From Polytrichum commune (lineage: Eukaryota > Streptophyta > Polytrichopsida > Polytrichales > Polytrichaceae): 64,000 nucleotides of DNA. Location of the stretch: assembly GCA_950295325.1 (NCBI GenBank), contig OX485805.1, positions 7,254,501-7,318,500 on the forward strand. The letters are read 5' to 3'. Under the pieces are notes generated by a model. The model made no database searches. It had not been told where the DNA came from and saw only the letters and a program-made list of their open reading frames with translations. Below, piece after piece: positions 53,216 through 63,712 of the stretch (position 1 is its first letter; the number at the start of each line of letters is the position of its first letter). A program made the translations under genes and the position numbers.

Positions 53216-53646
53216 TGAGGGTTTCTCTCTCCAAGCTTAAGAAACTAAAATGTCTCCTTACAAAGCTTAAGAAACTCTAAAATTCACACACAAGAGTCAA
53301 GCTATCTCTCACTCCACGAAGGGAGAATCCAAGAGTGCAAGTGGTGGAGAAAGAATGCAAAGGCTTTACTCATAATCTACTACACGATAGCCATGAGAAA
53401 GCAACAACAAGCTCTCTCTCTCTCAAAACACACTCACAAGACTTGACTTGACAACAATGGCAAGTTAAGAGGCCTTCCTCTCCATACAACCCCAATCCTA
53501 TGTGGAGTTCATCCATGGAGTGGATGAACAATTAACTAGGACTCCCAATGGAGTCCGTTCCTCATCCCAACACACATGGACTCCTAATGGAGTCCATTTA
53601 CTCCTAAATTGACGTAACTTAGCCCCCGATGTCACCTCATGTGACA
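53216..53646 (-). repeat. 5' LTR of the minus-strand element
   Basis: 431 bp, TGTCACATGAGG to GAAACCCTCA in element orientation. It differs at about a dozen sites from the 3' LTR at 43942-44372. A short palindrome (TGTCACATGAGGTGACA) forms its very start. No convincing TATA box was seen. If the RNA starts at the self-complementary segment, U3 would be about 185 bp. Confidence 0.9.
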
Positions 53647-53750
53647 TGCCAATAAGAATGAGAATGCTACAGTCCATTTACTCCTAAATTGACGTAACTT
53701 AGCCCCCGATGTCACCTCATGTGACATGCCAATAAGAATGAGAATGCTAC
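53591..53750. repeat. Perfect 80-bp tandem duplication spanning the LTR/flank junction
   Basis: 53591-53670 and 53671-53750 are identical: each contains the last ~56 bases of the LTR plus 24 bases of flanking DNA (TGCCAATAAGAATGAGAATG and on). The unit was therefore duplicated after the element inserted. Confidence 0.95.
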
Positions 53751-56700
53751 ACTACATATTGTATTTAGTGTCATTTACTATTTGGATCTACACAATGTCA
53801 TATTTTACTATTATTGATGTGACTCATTACCAAGTAAAGATGTTAATGTTCTGCAATGTCCAACAACCAATTTAACCTTTGTTGGCCCCAAAAGAGATAT
53901 ACAGTAAATATTTATAGCATTGCATAGTCTCAAATAATATAGTATGTGACATTGAATACAATATTTAGTGTAGTAAAATTAAAGCTTAACAAATCTCTAG
54001 AAGTATAGATGGTGAAAATTACCAAACAATGTCAGTCAACATATATGTTGCAATTTATTCTTTTGAGATGATTATTATATACGGAATTGTAATGGTACAA
54101 TGTCAATTAAATTTTCATATAGTACTTGTATGTAATATAGCATTTTACATTATTTCTAATGTAACTTTAACTATTCGCTAAAAATTTTTAGTGGAGTTGG
54201 ATTACAAAATATTAGATGTTTGTTGAATAAGACATGGATGGATGACAAGGATGATAGGTTTTATTGGTGACGGGAGAAGGTTTGAATCTCTTGAGGTTTG
54301 GGGTTGATTACCAATGCTTCTTATGTTGCCCTTATGTCACAATGGTGATGGGTTTTCTTGTCAAAGCTCATTGTTGGGCGGGGATTGTGAGGTGTTAGGG
54401 TACATTGAGCATGTTGTAGATCTCAATTCAATCGTAACCTCCAAGGAGGGACAATAGTTTCAACCTCACGTTTGGATAAATTGAAAGTTTTAGAAAGCTA
54501 GAGGAAGGCACATGACTTGTGTGCAAGATTCTAGCTTTCCTAGAAATTGTTATGAAATTTCTACTCAAATTGTGTGATATTTTGGTTTGTGTTCTTGAGA
54601 ACACATCAAGAATGCAGAGTGACATTATGCATGCTTGGCATCTGGTTCAACATGGTAATGTGTAAGTAATATGTTGATTTTAGGCCGAGTGGTGTACAAC
54701 ATGATTATGTCATAATTAATATATTGTTTCCATATAAAAATATTTCTAATTAACTTTAGTATAATCTGACGTGTATAGATGAAGACATAAAAAATAATGT
54801 AATTTTCAATGTAATAAGTGGAAAATGTGTCAATATTTCAACATTTCATTGAATTTCACATAATAATTTCGCGCTTGGAAACTTGTGATCCATGTGTGAG
54901 GTATTGCATTCTTGTACTTGTAGCCACATTAATGGCAGCCTACATGTAATGTTCAATGATCGGGGAGAACCGGCAGTTAGTTACAAATGAACCAGTTGAG
55001 TTTGAGAAATAACTGGTTGAAGTTCAAGACTGCAAATGAACTAGTTGAGTTTGAGAAATAACCAGTTGAAATTCAAGATTGCAGGAAAATTATCAATCGT
55101 TTTAGAGGAATTTATAGAAGAATATACCCCAATTTCATAAAGGAAAACCGGAGGATGTCAACATGTAACCGGTTGGACTTGCAACCACTAGGATCTCAAC
55201 CAGTTATGCCCAAAAATCTCCCAATCATTGGTAATGTTCTTTAGACTTAACCGTAAATGTCAATCAAAGAGGGATGAAACCGTGGGTTCGATCCTTATTT
55301 GAGGAAACTTTCTATTCTTAGCTCGTTGGCTCGTCATACATTGGTACCTATTTTGAAAGTAGGGTGAAACTTTTGGGACAATTTGTTTTCACCACTCAAA
55401 CTTTGAGAGGGTTTTAGATCTAAAATAGGGTTTGTGGATGGTATCCGTTGTTCTTAATCCCTGATGGGTCTATGCAAGGGTAGCTTGGCCCACCCATCCT
55501 AGTAGGACAAGCTAGAAAATTGTTTTTAAATAGCCCGATACCACTCTTTGTTGATGGTTTTTTAAGCATTAAGAAAACTTGGGTGACTTTGTGTTAATTC
55601 TCATAAACTCTGGGTTTGGGACTATACCCATGATTTCATCTCATTTACTTTACAAATAACTCTAATAGGTCCCCATATGATACCTAGTTTACGCATGTGT
55701 ATACCCTGGGGGTGCGCCTTTCATTAAAAACCAAGAACCATGTGCGTTCACAACATACACTAAACCCCCCTATATATAAGTTTTTTGGTAAAATTAAGTA
55801 ATGCACATTCAATTTCAATCATAAAAATACAAGTGACAATATGTATACATAAAAATTTACATTCATATTTAGTCATTAACATATGTGTACAAATAAGGTT
55901 TTGGATATTACTGAATTCCTATCATACATATAATGTGAAACCCTAGCATTCCTGGATATAGTCATCCCCCAAATGTAACTCATAAGCATCTAAGTCTACA
56001 ATGTATGTCATAGAGGCTAATGCTATTATTTTTTCTATATCTATCATCAAATGATTTGTAAGATCGTAAGTCCACTTATTGTTGGTTCCTTTTTGACTAC
56101 CAACATAAACCAATTTCCATGCTTGATCCAATTTGTTGCACACGTCGGAGGTTTACCAATGATACGAAAATGATTGGGAATCAACACCTTCACAATTTTG
56201 ATGCCGCCTATGATTTAATGATGGCATCAACCACCCGCAACCACCTAGATCAACCACAAAGAACCGCCATAAGGAAGCGCTTGCCGTTCGTCTTGCAACC
56301 CTATGCAAGAAGTGGCCTTGTTCTCGGCTCAACCACCCTTGCCTCTTCCACACATACATGGATGAGAAAATGATTCATCTTGGTTTCATCCAATATTTTG
56401 TACTTATCCCATCGAGTCTAGTGACCCCTATCATACAATTACAAATATTATATATTTCTAGAGGTCCTCCATACATGTACAAAATACAAGTTCTAATTTG
56501 TTTAGCATGTGTATATGTAGTACACAAAAGTTCAAATTAATACTTTTTATGTGCACTCATGTATACTCATACGTGTCATGAAAGGTGCACCCCCTGGGGT
56601 GTATACCAAACATGAAGCTAAGTGGACACCCAAGGAGCCACTTGTTTATATTGATAAGGATCAACAACAAGGTTGCATGGGTGGTGAACACATTTGTTTT

Positions 56701-59498
56701 CCAAAATTTCAAAAACCATAGCAAGATGTCAACATGGGGCCCCCCCCCCCCCCCCCTACGATTGAGCAACATGGCCATGATGGACAACTTATAAGGGCAA
56801 CATGAAGGAAATGTAGTTTTTTTTTAAAAAAATTATTAATATGAGGAGGGGAGCAAGGATGTGCCCACAAGCTAGAAGGGCAATGACCCTTGTTGTAGCG
56901 CTTCAAAAGATGAAGGGCTAATGGGGAGATTGTGAATATTGTAACCCAATAAAGATTGCGAAGCCAATGGGAAGGGGACTAATTAAGACATGGGGTAGGC
57001 TTTGAAGGTGGCCACCTTCATTAGCCCATAGTTTTGCCCAAAGGCATAAAAGGCATTTAAGGTTTTTCATCTTAAGAATGTAAAAGTAGATGGAGTTTAC
57101 ATGTAGAACAATTGCATGGTTGGTCGTGCTCTCATTGAGTTGTTCGGTGATTTCAACAACTAGTGATTGCACCTAAAATGGTGGGCAAACTGCATGTACA
57201 ATGTTTTGTGGATGTTGTATTTATTTTGGACCATTAGACGACCAACATCAATCACATTTGCACCTTTAGTCTACGGATACAACACTTTATATGTTTTCTC
57301 TTTTCTTTAAAATTTTTCACTATATTTTGTTTACTAAATTATAATACAACATTTTTGCTATCAATATAAAGTTAGACTTAGCAATATGATTTTAGCGAAA
57401 CATTTTTCTCCTAGGATAAAACCCCTTGGCATTGTTCATATGATGATATTTAAAAATTCCTCAATCAAATTAGATTGTTTTATTGAAGAGTCAAGAGTCT
57501 TTCCAATCTTCTATGAAATATTCAATTTCATTATTCATTAGTAATCCTAAAAGTGGGGTATTCCAAAGTTCGCATGTGCTTAGAAAGACGTTTAGGTGTA
57601 CTCATGTGTCTCACAATGCGCGAAGAAAACTTTACCACATGGAAAGCAACATGTGTTTTGTGTTTAAATTTCCGCCCACGAGGCACTTGTAGTATGCATC
57701 CAAAAGTGAGCCAAACTTGGTGACATTTTTAAAACAAAGTGTTGTTGTCTTGGGAGTCATTGTGGCAATCTCAAAATGCAAGTGTGGACAACATCTAATG
57801 TTGTTGAGTTAGTGTGGTTATATACCCTTGAAAGTGTATATCTTTGCAGAGGTAGTTCAACATTTAGCTAATGGTTTCAACATCGATTCAACTCACATTT
57901 CATCTCTTCTTAGATCTTGCAACTTAAAAGTCGCAAAAGATCAATCCTGTAACCATATGTTCAATAGGAACCAAAATTTCAACGTTGAGTGTAATGTGTA
58001 TGAATCAATACGTAACCGGTGTTGATAATTTCATCTAGAGGCTTGTAATGGCCAATTGCAAACAACACCCGCATCATCACCTGCATAAAGCTCAAAATTT
58101 ACGCAGATTCGAACAAAAGGACCTCGATCCCTTGCTGGATTCCAGTTCGAGAATTCAAACCAAAAACTTAAACCAATCCAAATAAAAACAAACAAAAACA
58201 AAAACTTCCTGAATGCCGATCAAATTAAGGACAAAGATGAAAAGAGTACTATCAATGCCTGTGACATGTGCTTAATTGGGTGTGACCTGAAGAGGCCTTT
58301 GTTTCCTTCTAACTAAAATACCTTAGAATTGCTTCCAATATTACCATCTTCTGGTTGTTTTGTTTATTATTCAAACTTTTCTTTACAAGAGCAGACCTTT
58401 AGAGGAGAAAGCCTTGGACGCCTTTAGAGATGTCTGGAGAGAAGCAGGAGGAATCTCATCATTTAAAATGCTTGGGAGGTTTCCACATTTTTCTGCACGT
58501 AAAACTCCATAACTACTGGACCATTTGCCTATTGGCTTTGTTCGGAGTGCTATTTTGCGACCTTTGAACACTTTACACATATGAATTCATGCCTACACCC
58601 CAAGAGTGGCAACTCTCTCCAATAACACAATTGTTTCTAATTCACTTCTAATGTTTCGTAACATTACTCAGATGATGAGGTGTGTTCAACTATCCTGAGT
58701 TCATATTCAATCTGAAGCACTAGGATTCTAGTATCTCTGGAGTCTTTATGCTCGAATCTGCTGTTGGGCCCATGAACACAACCCATCAGCTGAGTGATGT
58801 TTATGTTCTAAAAAATCGATATATTTGTGAAGTCACAAGGAAGCAACAATAATAATAAGCTCCATGTGCAAGACATGGTTGAATCTAATACAATTTCAGA
58901 AAAATCCAACACATGATGCAAATGGGTTGTAAATTTTTGATGCAAAGATTTAGTAGCCAATTGAAATTAGACAACTTAATCAACCACCAAGATTGCACTG
59001 GATAGAATAATCAAAACTCCACATATATGACATCACACGAGGTGCCTAACGCATTCGACTATTATTGGCATTAATAATTTTATTGAATTTAATAATTTCA
59101 ATACTTTTGATGTGATTTTAGTTTATAAAATAACATATATAACTATACCATGAATTGTGTTTAATTATTTATGCACAAAATGATTGACATACATCAATAA
59201 TATATGTAGGCCTAGAGTCAAACCAATGCTACATACTCGATATAGGCTTCTATGTGAGAGGTACACATGCATATGATATTTCCTTCTCCCATTCAAAGAT
59301 CAATTGCATATAGCTTTCAAAAACACCTTCATGCAGTTTTTGGAATTGCCTCCCTTGATTCTTGAACTTATGAAGCTAGAGTATGCTATTTGGATTGAAA
59401 GAATGAGAATAAAATGAGTTCTAGCTGAAGAGTCAAGTGTTATTTTCACGAGTGATGGTGTATAAAGTGGTCCACACCAGAGGGATGCAAAGGGTAAG
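53751..59498. other. Spacer between the two head-to-head retroelements
   Basis: 5.7 kb of AT-rich DNA without a supported gene. It contains the dispersed repeat shared with the intron at 3520-3740 (54960-55230), a run of 17 C at 56740-56756, and a CAAACAAAAACAAAAAC run near 58190. Short frames at 56119-56373, 57483-57692 and elsewhere have no recognisable domains. Confidence 0.5.
54960..55230. repeat. Dispersed repeat related to the host-gene intron at 3520-3740
   Basis: Shared blocks in the same order: GGGGAGAA, GTTTGAGAAATAAC(T/C), TTTAGAGGAATTTA(C/T)AGAA, CACTAGGATCTC, and ATCTCCC. This copy has an internal tandem duplication of about 44 bases (the GAGTTTGAGAAATAAC unit occurs twice, near 55000 and 55047) that the other lacks. 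Confidence 0.75.
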
Positions 59499-59929
59499 TG
59501 TCACGTGAGGTGACATCGGGGGCTAAGTTACGTCAATTTAGGAGTAAATGGACTCCATTAGGAGTCCATGTGTGTTGGGATGAATAACGGACTCCATTGG
59601 GAGTCCTAGTTAGTTGTTCATCCACTCCATGGATGAACTCCACATAGGATTGGGGTTGTATGGAGAGGAAGGCCTCTTGACTTGCCATTGTTGTCAAGTC
59701 AAGTCTTGTGAGTGTGTTTTGAGAGAGAGAGAGCTTGTTGTTGCTTTCTCATGGCTATGGTGTAGTAGATTATGAGTAAAGCCTTTGCATTCTTTCTCCA
59801 CCACTTGCACTCTTGGATTCTCCCTTCGTGGAGTGAGAGATAGCTTGACTCTTGTGTGTGAATTTTAGAGTTTCTTAAGCTTTGTAAGGAGACATTTTAG
59901 TTTCTTAAGCTTGGAGAGAGAAACCCTCA
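59499..59929 (+). repeat. 5' LTR of the plus-strand element
   Basis: 431 bp, TGTCACGTGAGGTGACA at the start and AAACCCTCA at the end. It includes the self-complementary segment at 59684-59699. In diagnostic sites (for example the TTATTCATCC type and the AACTAACTAGG type) it groups with the 3' LTR of the other element rather than its 5' LTR. Confidence 0.9.
59684..59699 (+). other. LTR segment complementary to the primer site (candidate self-primer)
   Basis: GCCATTGTTGTCAAGT here is the exact reverse complement of ACTTGACAACAATGGC at 59931-59946. By analogy with Tf1, the RNA 5' end would lie at or near 59684. That start is inferred; no TATA box is evident in the 40 bases before it. Confidence 0.6.
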
Positions 59930-59930
59930 T

Positions 59931-59946
59931 ACTTGACAACAATGGC
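59931..59946 (+). other. Primer-binding-site candidate, plus-strand element
   Basis: Sixteen bases beginning one base after the LTR's terminal CA, fully complementary to 59684-59699. The same pair is intact in the other element although the surrounding leaders have diverged. Confidence 0.65.
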
Positions 59947-61173
59947 TCAAATTTTTCATTTTTGGTTGTATTTCTGAGCTAGAATGGCCCAGTATTGAGA
60001 GCAAATGAGTGATACAAGTGTTTGAAAGCTTAGTTTGTCATTTCTTGCAACCCTCAAGAAGATTTTGAGAGAAATCTTCCCATTTTTCTTTTGTTGTCTC
60101 TTTGTGTTTTCTTCAAGTGTTGATGGTTGAATCTTGAGATTCCATTTGGTCTCAAGATTCTGAAGTCACATCATTCTTGCTTGCAATTTGTAAAAGCAAA
60201 GTTTAATTTTTTTTTTAAAATTTACAAACAAACACAAACCAAACTTAAAATCCGAATTTTTTTATTTTTTTTGTTTTTTGTTTATTTTTATTTTTATTTG
60301 AGCTCCGGAGCTCCACGGACACTCTTGGAGCTCCTGGAGCTCCTGGAACTCCGATTCTGGATACCGGGCGGCACCACCCAAACCGGGTCGGGGGCGGGCG
60401 GCCCAGGCTCCGGGCCCCCCAGGCCAGCTAGGCGGGCGGGCTCCGGCCAGGCCCAGCTGGCCCCCCCACCAACCGCGGCTGCAGGCCCTTATCCCCAAGG
60501 TAAGCCTCCTTTTATTGCCTTAAGTTAAGTTAGTAAGGTTCAATTAATTAAGCTAAGTTACTTAATTAAGTTAATTAATTAGGTAATTAGGATCAGTTAA
60601 TAAATTTAGGTTAATTAAGTTAATTAGATTAAGTTAATTAAGTTAATTAATTTTTTTAATTTTTTTAATTTTTTTAATTTTTACTTTCACTTTCAAATTT
60701 GGCATTTCATTGTCACAAACTTTGAGGCTCAAATTTGGGGGCATACTAGCTCCGATTGAAGTGAAATTTGAGCCTATTTTGTGTGAAATTTGCCAAGGAA
60801 TCCAATGGTGTAATTGGATTTTTGATTGGAAGTCAAAATCATTGCTGAAATTGCTAATTTCAACGCTGATTTTTGTTTTTGGGAGCAAATTAACTCCGAA
60901 CAGAGTGAAATTTGAGCCTAATTTGTGTGAAATCTTCCTAGGAGTCCATTGGTGCACTTAGTTTGTTGATTGGAGTCCATAATCACCTTGGAAATGAGCC
61001 TTTTCAACGCTGATTTTTAATTTTAATTACCAATCTCAAACCTTTGCACAATTTTGGAATTCTGGGGGCATAAACACTTGGCATTTGGCAAGGGATTGCC
61101 ATTTAGATAGCCCGCAACAGGTGCAGGTTGCCATTACCTTGTAGATAGTTGCAGGTACTCAAGTGATTATTTT
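59947..61173 (+). other. 5' leader of the plus-strand element
   Basis: It has a GC-rich segment (60300-60490, GGAGCTCC repeats and C/G runs), then a TTAATTAAG-rich stretch (60520-60660) absent from the other element, T-rich runs, then the 144-bp tandem units at about 60749-61010. The frame at 60127-60528 translates this low-complexity DNA and is not a gene. The last ~210 bases before gag are identical to the other element. Confidence 0.6.
60749..61010 (+). repeat. 144-bp leader tandem repeats, plus-strand element
   Basis: CTCCGATTGAAGTG at 60749 and CTCCGAACAGAGTG at 60893 are 144 bases apart and open matching units with GTGAAATTTGAGCCTA. The second unit passes into a partial third. There is one full unit fewer than in the minus-strand element. 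Confidence 0.8.
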
Positions 61174-63456
61174 ATGGTGCAAACTAGGAGCCGATATTAT
61201 CGATCTCCATCACCAGATTACTTGGAGGACGTGCATACCACAAATCTTGAGCCAGAGGTAGATACCAACGAGGCTTTTGAGCCTATTTCGGCGTTGGACA
61301 CTACTAGTAGGCTTCGGATTTGGAGTGTCGGCACGTTCGACGAAATGGAGGACGATCGCCACAATTCAGTGCGTGATCGGTTCTCAGGTCGAGCTGGGGG
61401 CATTTCCTTGCCCGACTGGAAACTCCGGTTTCGCACCTGGATTAAGGAGAAGCGTCAAAGGTCTTCCAATTTCAATGATTGGTATGCCTTTGAGCTTCTG
61501 CCTCAACATTTGGAGTATGAGGCACTCCAAACTTATGAACGCTGGACAGAGGGTCATCAGCGACAACTTCGGGAGGTGGAGCAGTATTGGGAGGCTCGGG
61601 TTGAGCTTATTTCAGCCCTTAAAGATGGGGCGGTTGCTACCTTAGCTCCACCCACCTTAAAGGAGGAGGAATCGCCGGAGGAGTCTAAGGACAAAGAACT
61701 GGCACTTGGGCCAATGGTGGCTAGCAGTAGCACGGCAACCCTTTCACGGGTGGCACGTGCTACACAGGCAGCATTGACGGCTGTTGGTCCACCACCTCCA
61801 TTTAATCCCCTTGCTGAATTTGTCGCACATTTGGAGGTGGAGTATGGTGGATTTCGGCGAGACCAGATGCAGCGCATTCAGGATTTCCGCCGAGAGAAGG
61901 ATGACACTCCACGGACCATGTATACGCGACTCGCACGCTTTGCTGTTGAGTCGGGAGGTGTTTTTGCTGAGAGTCAGCTTGTCAAAATCTTTTTGTCTAA
62001 GATTGACAAGCGGCTACTTGAGTTGGCATCACCTCGGATTATCCTCGACTACGAAGGCAGAGCTACGCTTGCACAAGCGTTTGCCGTGGTTGAGAGATGT
62101 GATCGGGCTCTCTGTCAACATGATGCCACAGACATGGTATCTTGGATGACAGAAAGTACGAAATCAAGAAGAATTGTCACAGCTACTAGTAGTTTAGCTG
62201 AGACTCAACCCGTGAAGGAGCAAAGGATTTTGCATTGTTGGGGTTGTGGAGAAGCTGGTCATTCGAAAAATGATCCCAATTGTCCTAAGAAGAAGAAAAC
62301 TCAGCCTTTGGGAAAATTAAAACAAAAGATAGAATCAGTAAAGGCAGGGGACAATTCTAAGAAGAGACAATTGAAATGTAACCATTGTGGTGGCACTAAT
62401 CACGATGTGGATCATTGTTTCCAACTTCATCCTGAGATGCGGCCTGCCAGTTATGTCACTGGAAAGTCTCCAAGGGAGCAGAGTCTTGAGGCTAAGGTGG
62501 CAGAGCTTGAGCAAAAGCTCAAATCTTCTGCATCTTTTGCTCAAATTTCTGAGCCGCATGTGGGTACTGGCACCTCGGGTTCGGACATGTATATGTTTGG
62601 AGCAGCTGGAGAGGTGGTGGCGGCGGCTTCTACTCGCTCACAAACATTGGCAGATGCGGTGGCTTCCACGAGTGGTGGTAGCAACGAGGTGCTACATCCT
62701 CGCCGTGCCGGACCAGCTGATCAAATTGGTCAAGCATGTTTACCTCTTTCATTTGGATTGGTAGACACCACTGTTGTTGGGGCTAAAAACCCTGTACCTT
62801 TGAGAGATGGGGATTCCATCTCGAAGGATGTTACGCAGGCATTGGCATATAAAATTCTCCATATGCCAATTTTCTCGGGTTCAGAATTTATGGCTTCGGA
62901 TTTCAAGCCTGCTGCAGTTTTTCATTTAGCTGGGAGAATGTTAGAAGGTAAGGTGGATTTGCCATCCCTTCAAGTATCCCAAGCTGTGGTTGACGTACCT
63001 GTGGCTGAGGAGGTGGAGGACTTAGCCAATTTGCGAGCGAGTCTTGCGGATGCGGCGATCATTGCTTTTGGTAAGCAAACTGATATTCCTCCATCATCAA
63101 TTTCAGCAGTGGATACGTCATTTTCGAATTATGCGGCGGGAGCGGCATACCTTGCAGACATTTCTGCAAGGCCTGCTCGCGAACGGCATAATTTGCAACC
63201 TGGAGTTGTACGGCTGGTGAACGACAAATCCTTGTTTGTCGTTTCACGCACGGATATGCCTACTATCCGTGCTACACCACTGAGAGTTATGATGGATTCC
63301 GGTGCTCAACCGGTTATGATTGGCAAAGGACTTGCTGACAGTCTTGGATTAACGCCAGCAAGCTTGGATCCTTGTCCATTCACTATTGTGACTTCAGTAG
63401 GGGACACTGAACGTGCAACAGGTTACACCAAGGCACCTCTATGCTACCAACTATGA
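61174..63456 (+). CDS. gag: Gag-protease of the plus-strand element
   Basis: A 760-residue frame identical to the minus-strand gag at 49706-51988: gag core, zinc knuckles at 355-370 and 402-415, and the protease active site Asp708-Ser-Gly. Complete from ATG to TGA. Identity at every residue, together with identical silent positions as far as I compared, implies a very recent common origin or conversion of this part. Confidence 0.9.
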   Translation: MVQTRSRYYRSPSPDYLEDVHTTNLEPEVDTNEAFEPISALDTTSRLRIWSVGTFDEMEDDRHNSVRDRFSGRAGGISLPDWKLRFRTWIKEKRQRSSNFNDWYAFELLPQHLEYEALQTYERWTEGHQRQLREVEQYWEARVELISALKDGAVATLAPPTLKEEESPEESKDKELALGPMVASSSTATLSRVARATQAALTAVGPPPPFNPLAEFVAHLEVEYGGFRRDQMQRIQDFRREKDDTPRTMYTRLARFAVESGGVFAESQLVKIFLSKIDKRLLELASPRIILDYEGRATLAQAFAVVERCDRALCQHDATDMVSWMTESTKSRRIVTATSSLAETQPVKEQRILHCWGCGEAGHSKNDPNCPKKKKTQPLGKLKQKIESVKAGDNSKKRQLKCNHCGGTNHDVDHCFQLHPEMRPASYVTGKSPREQSLEAKVAELEQKLKSSASFAQISEPHVGTGTSGSDMYMFGAAGEVVAAASTRSQTLADAVASTSGGSNEVLHPRRAGPADQIGQACLPLSFGLVDTTVVGAKNPVPLRDGDSISKDVTQALAYKILHMPIFSGSEFMASDFKPAAVFHLAGRMLEGKVDLPSLQVSQAVVDVPVAEEVEDLANLRASLADAAIIAFGKQTDIPPSSISAVDTSFSNYAAGAAYLADISARPARERHNLQPGVVRLVNDKSLFVVSRTDMPTIRATPLRVMMDSGAQPVMIGKGLADSLGLTPASLDPCPFTIVTSVGDTERATGYTKAPLCYQL

Positions 63457-63706
63457 TATACTTGTTGGTCAGCAAGCTCTTTACCCACTTGGCTTTGGTT
63501 TGGATAATTGGACGGAAGAGGCATGGATTAAACCGGGATGGTCCACTGGAGATGGCAGGAAGGTATTTATTCCCGTCACATTTGCAGCCACTGCTATGAC
63601 TATGGTTGCGGAGGCAATGTTTGGTTGCAGCTGTTCAGTTGCAGATTTGCCTTGTGCTCCAGTTTTATTGGAGGAAACAATGGACTACACTTGTAATACG
63701 GCATAA
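63401..63706 (+). CDS. C-terminal protease part, plus-strand element
   Basis: Plus-one frame relative to gag with a 56-base overlap; no ATG. Same content as 49456-49761 (ATNYDILVGQQALYPLGF and on) and the same terminal TAA-CAA-TAA. That both elements share the frame change and the stops means these features predate the split of the copies, or were spread by conversion. Confidence 0.65.
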   Translation, partial: GTLNVQQVTPRHLYATNYDILVGQQALYPLGFGLDNWTEEAWIKPGWSTGDGRKVFIPVTFAATAMTMVAEAMFGCSCSVADLPCAPVLLEETMDYTCNTA

Positions 63707-63712
63707 CAATAA

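Larger units (their letters stand above)
43942..53646 (-). mobile_element. Ty3/gypsy retrotransposon carrying a DNA methyltransferase and a PHD finger
   Basis: A 9,705-bp element on the minus strand between 431-bp LTRs at 53216-53646 (5') and 43942-44372 (3'). In transcription order it has a leader with tandem repeats, gag with an aspartic protease active site, a frame change to the rest of the protease, a C5 cytosine methyltransferase, a linker, and pol (RT, RNase H, integrase, PHD). RT-RNase H-integrase order defines Ty3/gypsy. Gag is intact. Four in-frame stops and one frame change break the remaining polyprotein. The LTRs differ at about a dozen positions (near 3%). The expected 5-bp target duplication was not found; instead an 80-bp tandem duplication and 107-bp direct repeats mark the two ends. 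The same family occurs head to head at 59499. Confidence 0.9.

Noticed and set aside
60127-60528. 133-residue frame in the second leader
   Set aside because: Low-complexity Leu/Gly/Pro/Ala translation of GC-rich repeats; not conserved in the other element.
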